In this document: positions 15,203-24,777 of the stretch, piece by piece
Layout of the letters: every line of letters begins with the position of its first letter
Numbering within the stretch: the stretch's first letter is position 1
Source of the DNA: Pseudomonas putida
Lineage (GTDB): Bacteria; Pseudomonadota; Gammaproteobacteria; Pseudomonadales; Pseudomonadaceae
DNA: 56,387 nt
Direction: 5' to 3'
NCBI RefSeq assembly: GCF_028682635.1
Contig: NZ_JANHLK010000033.1
Span: forward strand, 1-56,387
Program-made: the position numbers and the translations under genes
Notes under the pieces: model-generated
What the model was told of the DNA's origin: nothing
Seen by the model: the letters and a program-made list of their open reading frames with translations, nothing else
The model's database searches: none

Positions 15203-16705
15203 ATGAACGACAAGCAAACCGTGACTCAACAGGACAGCTCGCTGGTTGAAGTGGAAAGCTTCACCGCGCAATCCTCGTTGCTCGACAGCATCATTTCGCA
15301 AAGCCGCGTGGCCCGTTCCGAGACCGAACGGACCCGCACCCGCGACCTGATCGGTGAATTGGTCAACCAGATCCTGGAAGGCGAAATGACGCCGAGCAAG
15401 GACCTGATCGCCGTGCTCGATGCGCGCATCGCCGAGATCGACGCGATGCTCTCCGAGCAGATGAACGAGATCATGCACGCCAGTGAATTCCAGCAGCTGG
15501 AAGCGTCCTGGCGCGGCCTGAAGTATCAGGTCGACCAGACCGAGACCAGCACCACGCTGAAGATCCACCTGCTCAATGCGTCGAAGAAAGACCTGGTGCG
15601 CGACCTCAAGGCCGCATCCGAATTCGACCAGAGCGCACTGTTCAAGAAGATCTACGAAGAAGAATACGGCACCTTCGGTGGTGCACCGTTCGGCATGCTG
15701 CTGGGTGACTACGAGTTCAACCGCAGCCCGGAAGACATGTACCTGCTCGAAGAGATTTCCCACGTTGCTGCGGCTGCCCACGCTCCGTTCATTTCGGCGG
15801 CCTCGCCTGAGCTGTTCGGCTGGGATTCGTTTACCGACATGTCCGGCCCACGGGACCTGGCGAAGATTTTCGACACCGTCGAATACGCCAAGTGGAAGTC
15901 CTTCCGCGCCAGCGAAGACTCGCGTTACGTCGGCCTGACCCTGCCCCACGTGCTCGGTCGCCTGCCTTACGGCCCGGATACCACGCCGGTCGAGGAATTC
16001 AACTTCGTCGAAAGCGTTGATGGGCGCGACCACAACAAGTACCTGTGGATGAACGCCGCCTACGCGCTGGGCACCCGGGTCACTGATGCGTTTTCCCGCT
16101 ACGGCTGGTGCGTGGCGATCCGTGGCGTCGAGGGTGGCGGTCTGGTGGAAGGCCTGCCAACGCATACGTTCAAGACCGATGACGGTGAAATCGCCCTCAA
16201 GTGCCCGACTGAAATCGCCATCACCGATCGCCGCGAGAAAGAGCTGTCGGACCTGGGTTTCATTCCGCTGGTGCACTGCAAAGGCACCGACTACGCGGCG
16301 TTCTTCGGCACCCAGTCGACGCAGAAGCAGAAGCAGTACAACACCGACATTGCCAACGCCAACGCCCGGCTTTCCGCGCAGTTGCAGTACATCTTCGCCA
16401 CCTCGCGCATCGCCCACTACATGAAGGCGATCATGCGCGACAAGATCGGCAGCTTCGCCTCGCGTAAGGACGTCGAGCTGTTCCTCAACAAGTGGCTGTC
16501 GAGCTACGTGTTGCTGGACGACACCGCCAGCCAGGAAGCCAAGGCCAAGTTCCCGCTGCGCGAAGCCCGCGCCGAGGTGTTCGAAGTGCCGGGCAAGCCG
16601 GGGGTGTACAAGGCCGTGACCTACCTGCGCCCGCACTACCAACTGGACGAACTGACCGCTTCGTTGCGCCTGGTCGCCGAACTGCCGCAATCGACTCGCG
16701 CCTGA
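15203..16705 (+). CDS. tssC: T6SS contractile sheath large subunit TssC
   Basis: 500 residues from ATG 15203 (SD AGGAG at 15191-15195); the frame is open upstream, but this start matches the family. TssC/VipB hallmarks: EASWRGLKYQVDQTETSTTL (about 100-120), EEYGTFGGAPFGMLLGDYEF (about 153-172), FGWDSFTDMSGPRDLAKIFD (about 207-226), and the C-terminal sheath handle PHYQLDELTASLRLVAELP. The TssBC sheath is later unfolded by ClpV. It is followed after 25 nt by tssE. Confidence 0.98.
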   Translation: MNDKQTVTQQDSSLVEVESFTAQSSLLDSIISQSRVARSETERTRTRDLIGELVNQILEGEMTPSKDLIAVLDARIAEIDAMLSEQMNEIMHASEFQQLEASWRGLKYQVDQTETSTTLKIHLLNASKKDLVRDLKAASEFDQSALFKKIYEEEYGTFGGAPFGMLLGDYEFNRSPEDMYLLEEISHVAAAAHAPFISAASPELFGWDSFTDMSGPRDLAKIFDTVEYAKWKSFRASEDSRYVGLTLPHVLGRLPYGPDTTPVEEFNFVESVDGRDHNKYLWMNAAYALGTRVTDAFSRYGWCVAIRGVEGGGLVEGLPTHTFKTDDGEIALKCPTEIAITDRREKELSDLGFIPLVHCKGTDYAAFFGTQSTQKQKQYNTDIANANARLSAQLQYIFATSRIAHYMKAIMRDKIGSFASRKDVELFLNKWLSSYVLLDDTASQEAKAKFPLREARAEVFEVPGKPGVYKAVTYLRPHYQLDELTASLRLVAELPQSTRA

Positions 16706-16730
16706 TCGCCAACTTTGCCAGGGAGGCAAC

Positions 16731-17213
16731 ATGACCAGTCAACACAAGCTGTTGCCATCGCTGCTGGACCGATTGCTGGACGATCGTCCGCATCAGTCCA
16801 TCGAAGCGTCATCGCAGCGCTTGTGTTCGCTGGCCGATTACAAGGCCAGCATCGTTCGCGACCTGGAAGTCCTGGTCAACACCCGCCAGTCCCTGGTCGC
16901 CAACGAGCTGGAGGGTTTCGCCAACCTGAACGGTAGCATCCTCGACTATGGCATGCCGGACTTCACCAGTCGCAGCGTGCTTGACCCCAAGGATCGCCTG
17001 CTGATCCAGCGGCAACTGGAGAAGGCCATCACGGTCGGCGACCGGCGCTTTCGCAGCGTCAAGGTGCAACTGCTCGCCCAACAGACCGGCCAACGCATGC
17101 TGACCTTTCGCGTGGACGCGGTCCTGCGCCTGCAAGACGTCACCCGCCAGGTGTCCTTCGACGCGGTGCTGCAGGTCAACACCCAGGAATACAAAGTGCA
17201 GAACCTCAACTGA
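16731..17213 (+). CDS. tssE: T6SS baseplate protein TssE (gp25-like)
   Basis: 160 residues. Starts MTSQHKLLPSLLDRLLDDRP, as is common for TssE; includes DLEVLVNTRQ (about 45-54), NLNGSILDYGMPDFTS, and a final gp25-like strand region ending in NTQEYKVQNLN. TssE joins TssF and TssG in the wedge of the baseplate and contacts the first sheath ring. SD GGGAGG lies before ATG 16731. The stop TGA and the tssF ATG share one base (TGATG at 17211-17215), implying translational coupling. Confidence 0.96.
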   Translation: MTSQHKLLPSLLDRLLDDRPHQSIEASSQRLCSLADYKASIVRDLEVLVNTRQSLVANELEGFANLNGSILDYGMPDFTSRSVLDPKDRLLIQRQLEKAITVGDRRFRSVKVQLLAQQTGQRMLTFRVDAVLRLQDVTRQVSFDAVLQVNTQEYKVQNLN

Positions 17214-19045
17214 TGCTCGACGATCTGCTGCCCTATTACGAAAAGGAACTGTCGCACCTGCGCTTTTTGGGCCAGGAGTTCGCCAGCCAGTATCCGAAAA
17301 TCGCGTCGCGGTTGCTCATCGAGGGCGATAACTGCGAAGACCCGCACACCGAGCGCTTGATCGAAGCGTTCTCGTTTCTCTCTGCACGCGTGCACAAAAA
17401 GCTCGACGACGAGCTGCCGGAAATCGTCGAGTCGTTTCTCGAAGTGCTGTACCCGCACTATCTGCGCCCTACCCCGTCGATGTCGATCGTCGAGTTCAAC
17501 CTGGGCAAGCAGGAAAAAGTCACCGAAGCGTTCCGTGTGCCCCGGCATACCGAACTCAGTGCCAACCCGATCGATGGCGTGGTGTGTAAATTCCGCACCT
17601 GCTACCCGGTCGAGCTGTGGCCGGTGGCGGTGCAACAGGCCTCGTTCATCGAGATGGAACGCTCGGCGTTCAACGGCCACAGCGCCGACTTGGTCGCACG
17701 CTTGCGCATCGGCCTGGTGGCCACTTCCGATGTGAAGTTCGGCAAGCTGGAACTGGACAGCCTGCGGTTCTTCCTCGACGGCGAAAGCACGCTGATGCTG
17801 CAACTGTACGAGCTGCTGTTCAACAACCTGGCCAAGGCCACGCTGACTTTCGAAGATCAGGGCCGCAGCCGAGAGGTCGTGTTACCGGCCAACGCGTTGA
17901 AAGCCGTCGGCTACAGCCTGGACGAAGGCCTGGTGGACTACTCCGAGCGCTCGTTCCTCGGCTATCGCCTGCTGCACGAATACTTCACCTTCCCCGACAA
18001 GTTCATGTTCTTCGACCTGTCGGGCTTTGCACGGATTCTGGCGGGCAAGGAGATCGAGAAAGTCGAGGTCAACTTCTACTTTTCCGACTACGACCTGAGC
18101 GACCGCCTCGCGCGCCTGACGCAGAACATCGGGCGCAATAACTTCAAGCTCAACTGCACGCCGATCATCAACCTGTTCCGCCAGCAGGCCGAGCCGATCA
18201 AGTTGACCCACGCCCAGCACGAGTATGCAGTGACGCCGGATGTGCGCCTGCAAGGCTCGGCCGAAGTGGTGTCCATCGACCGCGTACGACGGGTGCGCAA
18301 GGTCGGCGGTATCGATCAGGTCGGCACTTGCCACCCGTTTTTCGAACCCCGCGGCGATCAGGGCCCAGGCCAAAGCTTCTGGATGGCCCGGCGCCGTGCG
18401 GCACAGGGCGGCCAGCGCGATGGCTCGAACGTGTTTATCCGAATCGTGGATCGCGAGCTGGGCCTGATGGAGGCCAACAACGACGCGTTGAGCATCCGCC
18501 TGACCTGCAGCAACCGTGACCTGCCCCTGCTGTTGCCGTTCGGGGGTGAGCGCGGCGATTTCAATATCCCGGGCAACTCGGTGATCAAGGACATCCGCTG
18601 CCTGCGCAAGCCCACCGCCACCGCGCGCGTGCCCTTGGGCAACGGCGTGATCTGGCGGCTGATTTCGCATCTGTCGCTCAATCACATGTCGCTGGTGTCC
18701 CGTGGCCGCGAGGTGCTGCTGGAGCTGTTGTCGCTCTACAACTACCGCAATGTGTCGGCGATCCGCAAACAGATCAACGGCATCGTCTCGGTGAGCAGTG
18801 AACCTGTGGTCGCACGCATCGGCCACCCGCGCCCGAACTTCGTCCGTGGTGTTGGCATCACCCTCAACTTCGATGAAAGCCAATACACCGGCAGCGGTGT
18901 GTTTCTGTTCGGCATGGTGCTCGATCACTTCTTTGGTCAGTACTGCTCCATGAACAGCTTTACCCAATTAACCCTTCGCACCTTGCAGCGCGAAAAGAGA
19001 GTCGTCCAATGGCCACCGCGAACCGGCGATCAACCCCTGGTCTGA
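17213..19045 (+). CDS. tssF: T6SS baseplate protein TssF
   Basis: 610 residues, the usual TssF length. Starts MLDDLLPYYEKELSHLRFLG with the family's N-terminal helix, then FASQYPKIASRL and DDELPEIVESFLEVLYPHYL (about 64-83); a late block is FLFGMVLDHFFGQYCSMNSF. TssF is the large wedge protein that binds TssG, TssE and TssK. It overlaps the tssE stop by one base. The last 37 nt overlap tssG, so the two are made in a fixed ratio. Confidence 0.97.
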   Translation: MLDDLLPYYEKELSHLRFLGQEFASQYPKIASRLLIEGDNCEDPHTERLIEAFSFLSARVHKKLDDELPEIVESFLEVLYPHYLRPTPSMSIVEFNLGKQEKVTEAFRVPRHTELSANPIDGVVCKFRTCYPVELWPVAVQQASFIEMERSAFNGHSADLVARLRIGLVATSDVKFGKLELDSLRFFLDGESTLMLQLYELLFNNLAKATLTFEDQGRSREVVLPANALKAVGYSLDEGLVDYSERSFLGYRLLHEYFTFPDKFMFFDLSGFARILAGKEIEKVEVNFYFSDYDLSDRLARLTQNIGRNNFKLNCTPIINLFRQQAEPIKLTHAQHEYAVTPDVRLQGSAEVVSIDRVRRVRKVGGIDQVGTCHPFFEPRGDQGPGQSFWMARRRAAQGGQRDGSNVFIRIVDRELGLMEANNDALSIRLTCSNRDLPLLLPFGGERGDFNIPGNSVIKDIRCLRKPTATARVPLGNGVIWRLISHLSLNHMSLVSRGREVLLELLSLYNYRNVSAIRKQINGIVSVSSEPVVARIGHPRPNFVRGVGITLNFDESQYTGSGVFLFGMVLDHFFGQYCSMNSFTQLTLRTLQREKRVVQWPPRTGDQPLV

Positions 19046-20070
19046 TCGACCAGGCACGGGCTGAGCCGCACCGATTCGAGTTTTTCCAGTTGGTGCGCTT
19101 GCTTCGCCTGCATTACAGCAGGACCGGGCGCATGGACCTGCAGACCCGACCGCACGAAGACCCCTTGCGTTTTCGCTCGCAGCTGTCGCTCAACTTCCCG
19201 GCCAGTGAAGTCAGCGATCTGCAGTTCGAGCGTGAAGGCAAGGTGTCCGTGGCCGGCCTGCCGCTGTCCGAGATGCAAGTGACCTTCATGGGGCTGGTCG
19301 GGCCGTCGGGCGTATTGCCGCGCCCGTACACCGAGCTGTTGATCGAGCGGCACATCCAGTACCGGGATGACGCGGCCCACGCGTTCCTCGACATCTTTTC
19401 GCACCGCATGACCACGCTGTTCTACGAGGCCTGGCAAAAGTACAAGTTCTACATCGAGTACGAACGCAACGGCACCTCGGATTTCGATCGTTACCTGCTC
19501 AACCTGGTGGGTTTCGGTCCCGAGGCGCAGAAGCAGAAATTCGACAGACAAGGCTCGCCCCTGCGCCGGGAATTGTTCAGCTATTTCTCCGGACTGTTCG
19601 CGCAGAAACCGCGCAACGCGTTGAACCTGGAAGCGATGCTGTCGTTCTATTTTTCGCTGCCGTTCAAGGTCAAGCCGTTTGCCGGTCGCTGGCTGAAACT
19701 CGACGCCAGCCAGTGCACGCAGCTGGGGCGCAAGAACGCCGTGCTCGGGCAAAGCGCCGTCGCCGGTAACCGGGTCTGGGACTACCAGTCGTGCGTGCGC
19801 ATCGAGTTGGGTCCACTGGAACTGGCCGACTATCAACGCTTCCAGCCAGGCACCGAGGATTACCAAAAACTGGTGGAACTGGTGCGTTTCTACGTCGGTG
19901 CGGAACTCGACTTCCAGTTGGCACCCAAGCTCAAACCCAAGGCCGTACCGCTCGCCCGCCTGGGCACCGTTTCCCTGGGCCGGCTCGGCTGGCTCAAGCG
20001 ACCGGGCGTCGATGTTGAACCTTCCCGCTGCGCCCTCTTCCACATTCCTTTTGATGGGGTCTCCCTGTGA
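19009..20070 (+). CDS. tssG: T6SS baseplate protein TssG
   Basis: 353 residues. Begins MATANRRSTPGLIDQARAEP and has the TssG signature FEFFQLVRLLRLHYSRTG (about 24-41), MQVTFMGLVGPSGVLPRPYT (about 88-107) and GRKNAVLGQSAVAGNRVWDY (about 242-261). TssG holds the two TssF copies in the baseplate wedge. The start lies inside tssF, and the stop TGA overlaps the GTG start of clpV (GTGA, 20067-20070). Confidence 0.96.
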   Translation: MATANRRSTPGLIDQARAEPHRFEFFQLVRLLRLHYSRTGRMDLQTRPHEDPLRFRSQLSLNFPASEVSDLQFEREGKVSVAGLPLSEMQVTFMGLVGPSGVLPRPYTELLIERHIQYRDDAAHAFLDIFSHRMTTLFYEAWQKYKFYIEYERNGTSDFDRYLLNLVGFGPEAQKQKFDRQGSPLRRELFSYFSGLFAQKPRNALNLEAMLSFYFSLPFKVKPFAGRWLKLDASQCTQLGRKNAVLGQSAVAGNRVWDYQSCVRIELGPLELADYQRFQPGTEDYQKLVELVRFYVGAELDFQLAPKLKPKAVPLARLGTVSLGRLGWLKRPGVDVEPSRCALFHIPFDGVSL

Positions 20071-22658
20071 ACCTGAAGTCCCTGTTTGCCAAGCTCAACG
20101 ACACCAGCCGTGCCGCCACCGAAAGCGCTGCGGCCCTTTGCCTGTCGGAACACCACTACGATGTCGAGATCGAGCACCTGTTGTTGCAGTTGCTCGACAG
20201 CCACGACAACGACCTGCCGGCCATCCTGCGTCATTACGACGTGGTGCCTGAGCGCTTGCAGGCGCAACTGGTCACGGCACTGGGGACGTTCAAGAAAGGC
20301 AATACGCGCACCCCGGCGCTGTCGCCGCACCTGACCCGCCTGATCGAACAGGCGTGGGTCCTGGCCTCCATCGAGTTCGGCCAGGCGCAGATCCGCACCG
20401 GCCATCTGTTGCAGGCCTTGCTCGATGACGATGAACTGCGCCGGGTGGTGATCGCGGGTGCGGCTGAACTTGAGAAAATCAACGCCGACGATCTGCGCGT
20501 GAACCTCAACGCCCTGGTGGAAGGCAGCGCCGAATCGGCCCTGGCCAAACCGCCGAGTGATGTCGCCAGCACGGTCAAGGGCAATGGCAAGACACCGGCC
20601 CTGGATCAATACACCATCAATCTCACGCAAAGCGCTCGCGAAGGCCGGATCGACCCGGTGCTCGGTCGCGAGTTCGAAGTGCGGCAGATGGTCGACATCC
20701 TCACCCGCCGCCGCCAGAACAACCCGATCCTCACCGGTGAAGCCGGCGTCGGCAAGACCGCCGTGGTCGAAGGCCTGGCCCTGCGCATCATCCAGGGTGA
20801 CGTGCCGTCGGTGCTCAAGGGCGTCGCCATCCACACCCTCGACCTGGGCTTGTTGCAGGCCGGTGCCGGGGTGAAGGGCGAGTTCGAAAACCGCCTCAAG
20901 TCGGTGATCGAAGAAACCAAGCGCAGCCTGCACCCGATCATCCTGTTCATCGACGAAGCGCACACCCTGATCGGTTCGGGCGGCCAGGCCGGGCAGAACG
21001 ATGCCGCCAACCTGCTCAAGCCAGCCTTGGCCCGGGGCGAGCTGCGCACCATCGCGGCAACCACCTGGGCCGAGTACAAGAAGTACTTCGAGAAGGATGC
21101 CGCCCTGGCCCGCCGCTTCCAGGTGGTGAAGGTCGAAGAGCCGGACGAAGACAAGGCGATCCACATGCTGCGCGGCTTGCTGGCCAAGATGCAGGAGCAC
21201 CACAAGGTCACGGTGATGGACGAAGCGCTGGTGCAGGCCGTGCGCCTGTCCAATCGTTACATCACCGGGCGCCAACTGCCGGACAAGGCCGTCAGCGTGC
21301 TGGACACCGCCTGCGCCCGGGTCGCCCTGGGGCAATCGGCGCAGCCGGGGCCGCTGGAAGACTGCAAGCGCCAGATCGACAACCTGCAGGCGGAAATCTC
21401 GGTACTGCAGCAGGAAGCCGCCAAAGGCAGCGACCATGCCCGTCGCCTGACCACCCTGAACGCCGAGTTGCTGACCGAACAGCAGACCCGCGATGCCCTC
21501 GAACAACAGTGGCAACGCGAGCTGCAACTGGTGGAACAGCTCGGCGCCCTCAGCCTCCCGGACAATCAGGCACCGGATGCACAAGAAATTGCCGCAGTGC
21601 GCGCCGAACTGGCCAGCGTCCAGGGTGAGCAACCCCTGGTGCATGCCCTGGTGGATGGCGGCACCATCGGCGAAGTGATTTCCGGCTGGACCGGCATCCC
21701 CCTGGGCAAGATGCTGCGCGACGAAATCGACACGGTGCAGCGCCTGCCGGCACTGCTGGGCGAGCGGGTGCTCGGCCAGGACCACGCGCTGCAGGAAATC
21801 GGCAAGCGCATCAAGATTTCCCGCGCCCGCATGGAAGACCCGAACAAGCCCATCGGCGTGTTCCTGTTGCTCGGCCCGAGCGGCGTCGGCAAGACCGAAA
21901 CCGCACTGGCCCTGGCCGACACCCTGTATGGCGGCGAGCGAAACCTGATCACCATCAACATGTCCGAGTACCAGGAAGCCCATACCGTCTCCAGCCTCAA
22001 GGGTTCGCCACCGGGTTACGTCGGTTATGGCGAGGGCGGCGTGCTGACCGAAGCCGTGCGACGCAAGCCCTACAGCGTGGTGCTGCTCGATGAAGTGGAA
22101 AAGGCCCACCCGGACGTGCTTGAACTGTTTTTCCAGGTATTCGACAAAGGCGTGCTGGACGACGGTGAAGGTCGCGAGATCAACTTCCGCAACACCGTGA
22201 TCATCCTCACGTCCAACACCGGGACCGAGCGCATCATGCAGTGGTGCCTGAACGCCCAGCCGCAACCGCAGCCCGAAGAAATCGTTGAAGGCTTGCGTGA
22301 CGAGCTGAACCAGGTGTTCAAGCCGGCCTTCCTCGGCCGCCTGACCATCGTCCCCTACTACCCGGTCCAGGACGCGATCCTGGAGCGCATCGTTTCGCTC
22401 AAGCTTGCGCGCATTCGCCAGCGTTTCGAGCGCAATCATCAGGCCGTCCTCGGTTATGACGAGGCGCTGGTAAAAGCCATTGCCTCGCGCTGCACCGAGG
22501 TCGACAGCGGCGCTCGCAACATCGACAACATTTTGTCCAAGACCCTGATGCCGGAACTGGCGCAGCGGGTCCTTGAGCGCATGGCGCAGGACAAACCGAT
22601 CCAGAGTCTGAACATCGAGTTGGGCAGCGACGGCGATTTCGCCTATCGCCTGTGCTGA
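20067..22658 (+). CDS. clpV: T6SS sheath-recycling AAA+ ATPase TssH (ClpV)
   Basis: 863 residues from a GTG start overlapping the tssG stop. N-domain at 1-150; AAA-1 with Walker A GEAGVGKTA (about 224-232) and Walker B ILFIDEAHTL; middle coiled-coil region at about 430-510; AAA-2 with Walker A GPSGVGKTE (about 603-611) and VVLLDEVEKAHPDVLELFFQ. Known role: ClpV pulls TssC N-termini to take apart contracted sheaths. The EAHTVSSLKGSPPGYVGYGE loop is typical of the ClpB/ClpV group. All ATPase motifs look intact. Confidence 0.98.
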   Translation: MNLKSLFAKLNDTSRAATESAAALCLSEHHYDVEIEHLLLQLLDSHDNDLPAILRHYDVVPERLQAQLVTALGTFKKGNTRTPALSPHLTRLIEQAWVLASIEFGQAQIRTGHLLQALLDDDELRRVVIAGAAELEKINADDLRVNLNALVEGSAESALAKPPSDVASTVKGNGKTPALDQYTINLTQSAREGRIDPVLGREFEVRQMVDILTRRRQNNPILTGEAGVGKTAVVEGLALRIIQGDVPSVLKGVAIHTLDLGLLQAGAGVKGEFENRLKSVIEETKRSLHPIILFIDEAHTLIGSGGQAGQNDAANLLKPALARGELRTIAATTWAEYKKYFEKDAALARRFQVVKVEEPDEDKAIHMLRGLLAKMQEHHKVTVMDEALVQAVRLSNRYITGRQLPDKAVSVLDTACARVALGQSAQPGPLEDCKRQIDNLQAEISVLQQEAAKGSDHARRLTTLNAELLTEQQTRDALEQQWQRELQLVEQLGALSLPDNQAPDAQEIAAVRAELASVQGEQPLVHALVDGGTIGEVISGWTGIPLGKMLRDEIDTVQRLPALLGERVLGQDHALQEIGKRIKISRARMEDPNKPIGVFLLLGPSGVGKTETALALADTLYGGERNLITINMSEYQEAHTVSSLKGSPPGYVGYGEGGVLTEAVRRKPYSVVLLDEVEKAHPDVLELFFQVFDKGVLDDGEGREINFRNTVIILTSNTGTERIMQWCLNAQPQPQPEEIVEGLRDELNQVFKPAFLGRLTIVPYYPVQDAILERIVSLKLARIRQRFERNHQAVLGYDEALVKAIASRCTEVDSGARNIDNILSKTLMPELAQRVLERMAQDKPIQSLNIELGSDGDFAYRLC

Positions 22659-22681
22659 CCGGGCATCTACAGGTAGTGGTC

Positions 22682-23437
22682 ATGGACAAGAAAAATTCAG
22701 GGAAGCGTCTCGAAAAGACGGCGTTGGCCAAATGCCTGACGGCGGTGGCGATGATGGCGGTACTGAGCGCCTGCGGCGTCACCGACCGGGTCGGCAAACG
22801 TGTCGACGACACCTGGGCGGGCGACATGCTGTTCGACGACCAGGAGAAGGTCATCCTCACCTCCGACGGCGGCAACCAGCTCAATCCCGACGCGTCCGGC
22901 CAACCGCTTTCGGTGGTGCTGCGCGTGTACCAGCTGACCTCACTGGAGCGCTTTGCGTCGGTCGACGCCGACACACTGTGGGACGACCCGCAAAAAGCCC
23001 TCGGCAATACCCTGATCGAGAACCGCGAAATCACCCTGCTGCCGGGCATGGGCCAGGTCGACAAGTGGCCGCTGAACAAGGCCACCGGCTATGTCGGCGT
23101 CGCCGCGTTTTTCCGCACCGACGAGAACAGCCGCTGGAAGGTCGCGTTTGACGCCAACTCCCTGCGCAAGGACGGCATCTGGTTCTCCTCCGACGGCCTG
23201 CGGGTGCTGGTGGACAACAACAAGGTGTCCGCCGTCAGTGGTGTCGACGTCCTGGACAAACCAAAGACCCAGGAGCAACTGGCCAAAGCCGCCGCCCTGC
23301 CCGACCAGCCGGCCGAGCCGACGCTGACCGAGCGCGTGCAGGACGTCGTGGTGCAGAAGGCCCAGGACCAGGCAAGTGCCTCCGCGCAAAAAGCCGTGGA
23401 CTCGAAATTGAATTCATTTTTGGAAGGCGCTCAATGA
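22682..23437 (+). CDS. tssJ: T6SS outer-membrane lipoprotein TssJ
   Basis: 251 residues from ATG 22682 (AGG upstream); a GTG at 22652 overlaps clpV and is less likely. Signal peptide with lipobox LSAC, lipidated Cys31, after the hydrophobic stretch AVAMMAVLSA. The mature domain has QPLSVVLRVYQLTSLERF and the late GIWFSSDGLRVLVDNNKVSA. TssJ sits on the inner face of the outer membrane and binds the periplasmic tail of TssM. It has an extra Ala/Gln-rich C-terminal tail (about 200-250), longer than many TssJ proteins. It overlaps tssK by 4 nt (ATGA). Confidence 0.95.
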   Translation: MDKKNSGKRLEKTALAKCLTAVAMMAVLSACGVTDRVGKRVDDTWAGDMLFDDQEKVILTSDGGNQLNPDASGQPLSVVLRVYQLTSLERFASVDADTLWDDPQKALGNTLIENREITLLPGMGQVDKWPLNKATGYVGVAAFFRTDENSRWKVAFDANSLRKDGIWFSSDGLRVLVDNNKVSAVSGVDVLDKPKTQEQLAKAAALPDQPAEPTLTERVQDVVVQKAQDQASASAQKAVDSKLNSFLEGAQ

Positions 23438-24777
23438 GTAAGCAAAGCCGGGTGATGTGGTCCGAAGGAATGTTCCTTTTGCCCCAGCATTTCCAGTATC
23501 AGGATGAGTTCCACCAGCATCAGCTGGCGCAGGCGACCCTGCGCAACACACCCTTTCACTGGGGCGTGCAGTTGCTGGAAGTGGACGAGGAAGCCCTCGC
23601 CACCGGCTCCCTGCAGCTCAAGCGGTTGAAACTGGTGTTTCCCGACGGCAGCCTGTTCGACGCGCCGCAGCACGATCCGCTGCCGGCCGCCCGCGACCTG
23701 AAGGACCTGCTCAAGGGTAACGACCTGAAGGTCTACGCCGCGCTGAAACTGCCGGAGCCCTTCGGCCTGAACTACGTCGAAGACGGCCAGGAGCAGAAGA
23801 CCGGGCGACGTTTTCGCAAGCAGTTCGACACCTTGCCGGACCTCAACGAAGGCGACCTGGAAAACGAAATCACCAGCCTGCGCCTGAACGTGGTGATGCT
23901 GATCGACGGCGACAACCTCGATGGCTACACCTGGTGCCCGATCGCCCGGTTGTCACGCAACAACATCGGCGGCTTCAACCTCGACGGGCATTTCGTGCAC
24001 CCGACGTTGCACCTGGGCACCCATGACACCCTGATCGGCCTGGGCAAGCGTTTGCTCGGCGCCCTGCAATCCAAGAGCAAGGCGCTGTCGGGTCGGCGTC
24101 GCGAGCGCGCGGACCAGATCGCTGAGTTTGGCTCGAGCGACGTGACCCTGTTCTGGCTGTTGAACACGGTGAACCGTGCCCACCCGGCCCTGGCGCACCT
24201 GCTCGCGCACCCGCGCCTGCACCCCGAGCGCCTGTATCTGTTCCTGGCTGAACTCGCCGGCGGCTTGCTGACGTTTTCGCTGGACACCCAGCTCAACGAC
24301 ATTCCCGAGTACGACCACCACGACCCGGCGGCCTCGCTGGTCAGGCTCGACGAGATGATTCGCGTGCTGCTCGACAACGTGGTGCCGAACCAGTGTGTGG
24401 TGATCAACCTCACCCAGACCAAACCCTCCTACTGGCAAGGGCAGCTGCACGATCCACGCCTGGCGGAAGCGGACTTCTACATTTCCGTGCACGCCGACAT
24501 GCCGGGCGCGAGCCTGCTGGAACTGGTACCAAGGGCGTTCAAGGTCGGCTCGCCGGAAGACATCGAAGTGGTGGTCAACAGCGCCATGCCGGGCGTCACC
24601 CTCAATCATTCGACCCGCCTGCCCAATGCGATTCCGGTGCGACTGGACAATCACTACTTCTCCATCGAGCCCCATGGCCGGGTGTATGAGCGAATGATGA
24701 GTGCCCAGGCCATCTCTTTCTATGCGCCCAGCGCGTTCACCAACCTCAAGCTTGAACTGATGGCGGTACTCAAATGA
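23434..24777 (+). CDS. tssK: T6SS baseplate-membrane connector TssK
   Basis: 447 residues. Typical start SKQSRVMWSEGMFLLPQHFQ, the RVMW-EGMFLxPQHFQ signature of TssK, and a C-terminal region with NHYFSIEPHGRVYERMMSAQ before the final tail binding the membrane complex. TssK is a trimer that links TssFG wedges to TssL/TssM. Start and stop both overlap neighbours as ATGA (tssJ, tssL), part of a tightly coupled block. Confidence 0.97.
   Translation: MSKQSRVMWSEGMFLLPQHFQYQDEFHQHQLAQATLRNTPFHWGVQLLEVDEEALATGSLQLKRLKLVFPDGSLFDAPQHDPLPAARDLKDLLKGNDLKVYAALKLPEPFGLNYVEDGQEQKTGRRFRKQFDTLPDLNEGDLENEITSLRLNVVMLIDGDNLDGYTWCPIARLSRNNIGGFNLDGHFVHPTLHLGTHDTLIGLGKRLLGALQSKSKALSGRRRERADQIAEFGSSDVTLFWLLNTVNRAHPALAHLLAHPRLHPERLYLFLAELAGGLLTFSLDTQLNDIPEYDHHDPAASLVRLDEMIRVLLDNVVPNQCVVINLTQTKPSYWQGQLHDPRLAEADFYISVHADMPGASLLELVPRAFKVGSPEDIEVVVNSAMPGVTLNHSTRLPNAIPVRLDNHYFSIEPHGRVYERMMSAQAISFYAPSAFTNLKLELMAVLK

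Noticed and set aside
14999..16732. 577-codon minus-strand frame
   Set aside because: Antisense to tssC, which is certain.
19890..22439. 849-codon minus-strand frame
   Set aside because: Antisense to clpV; product rich in His/Gln/Gly typical of high-GC shadows.
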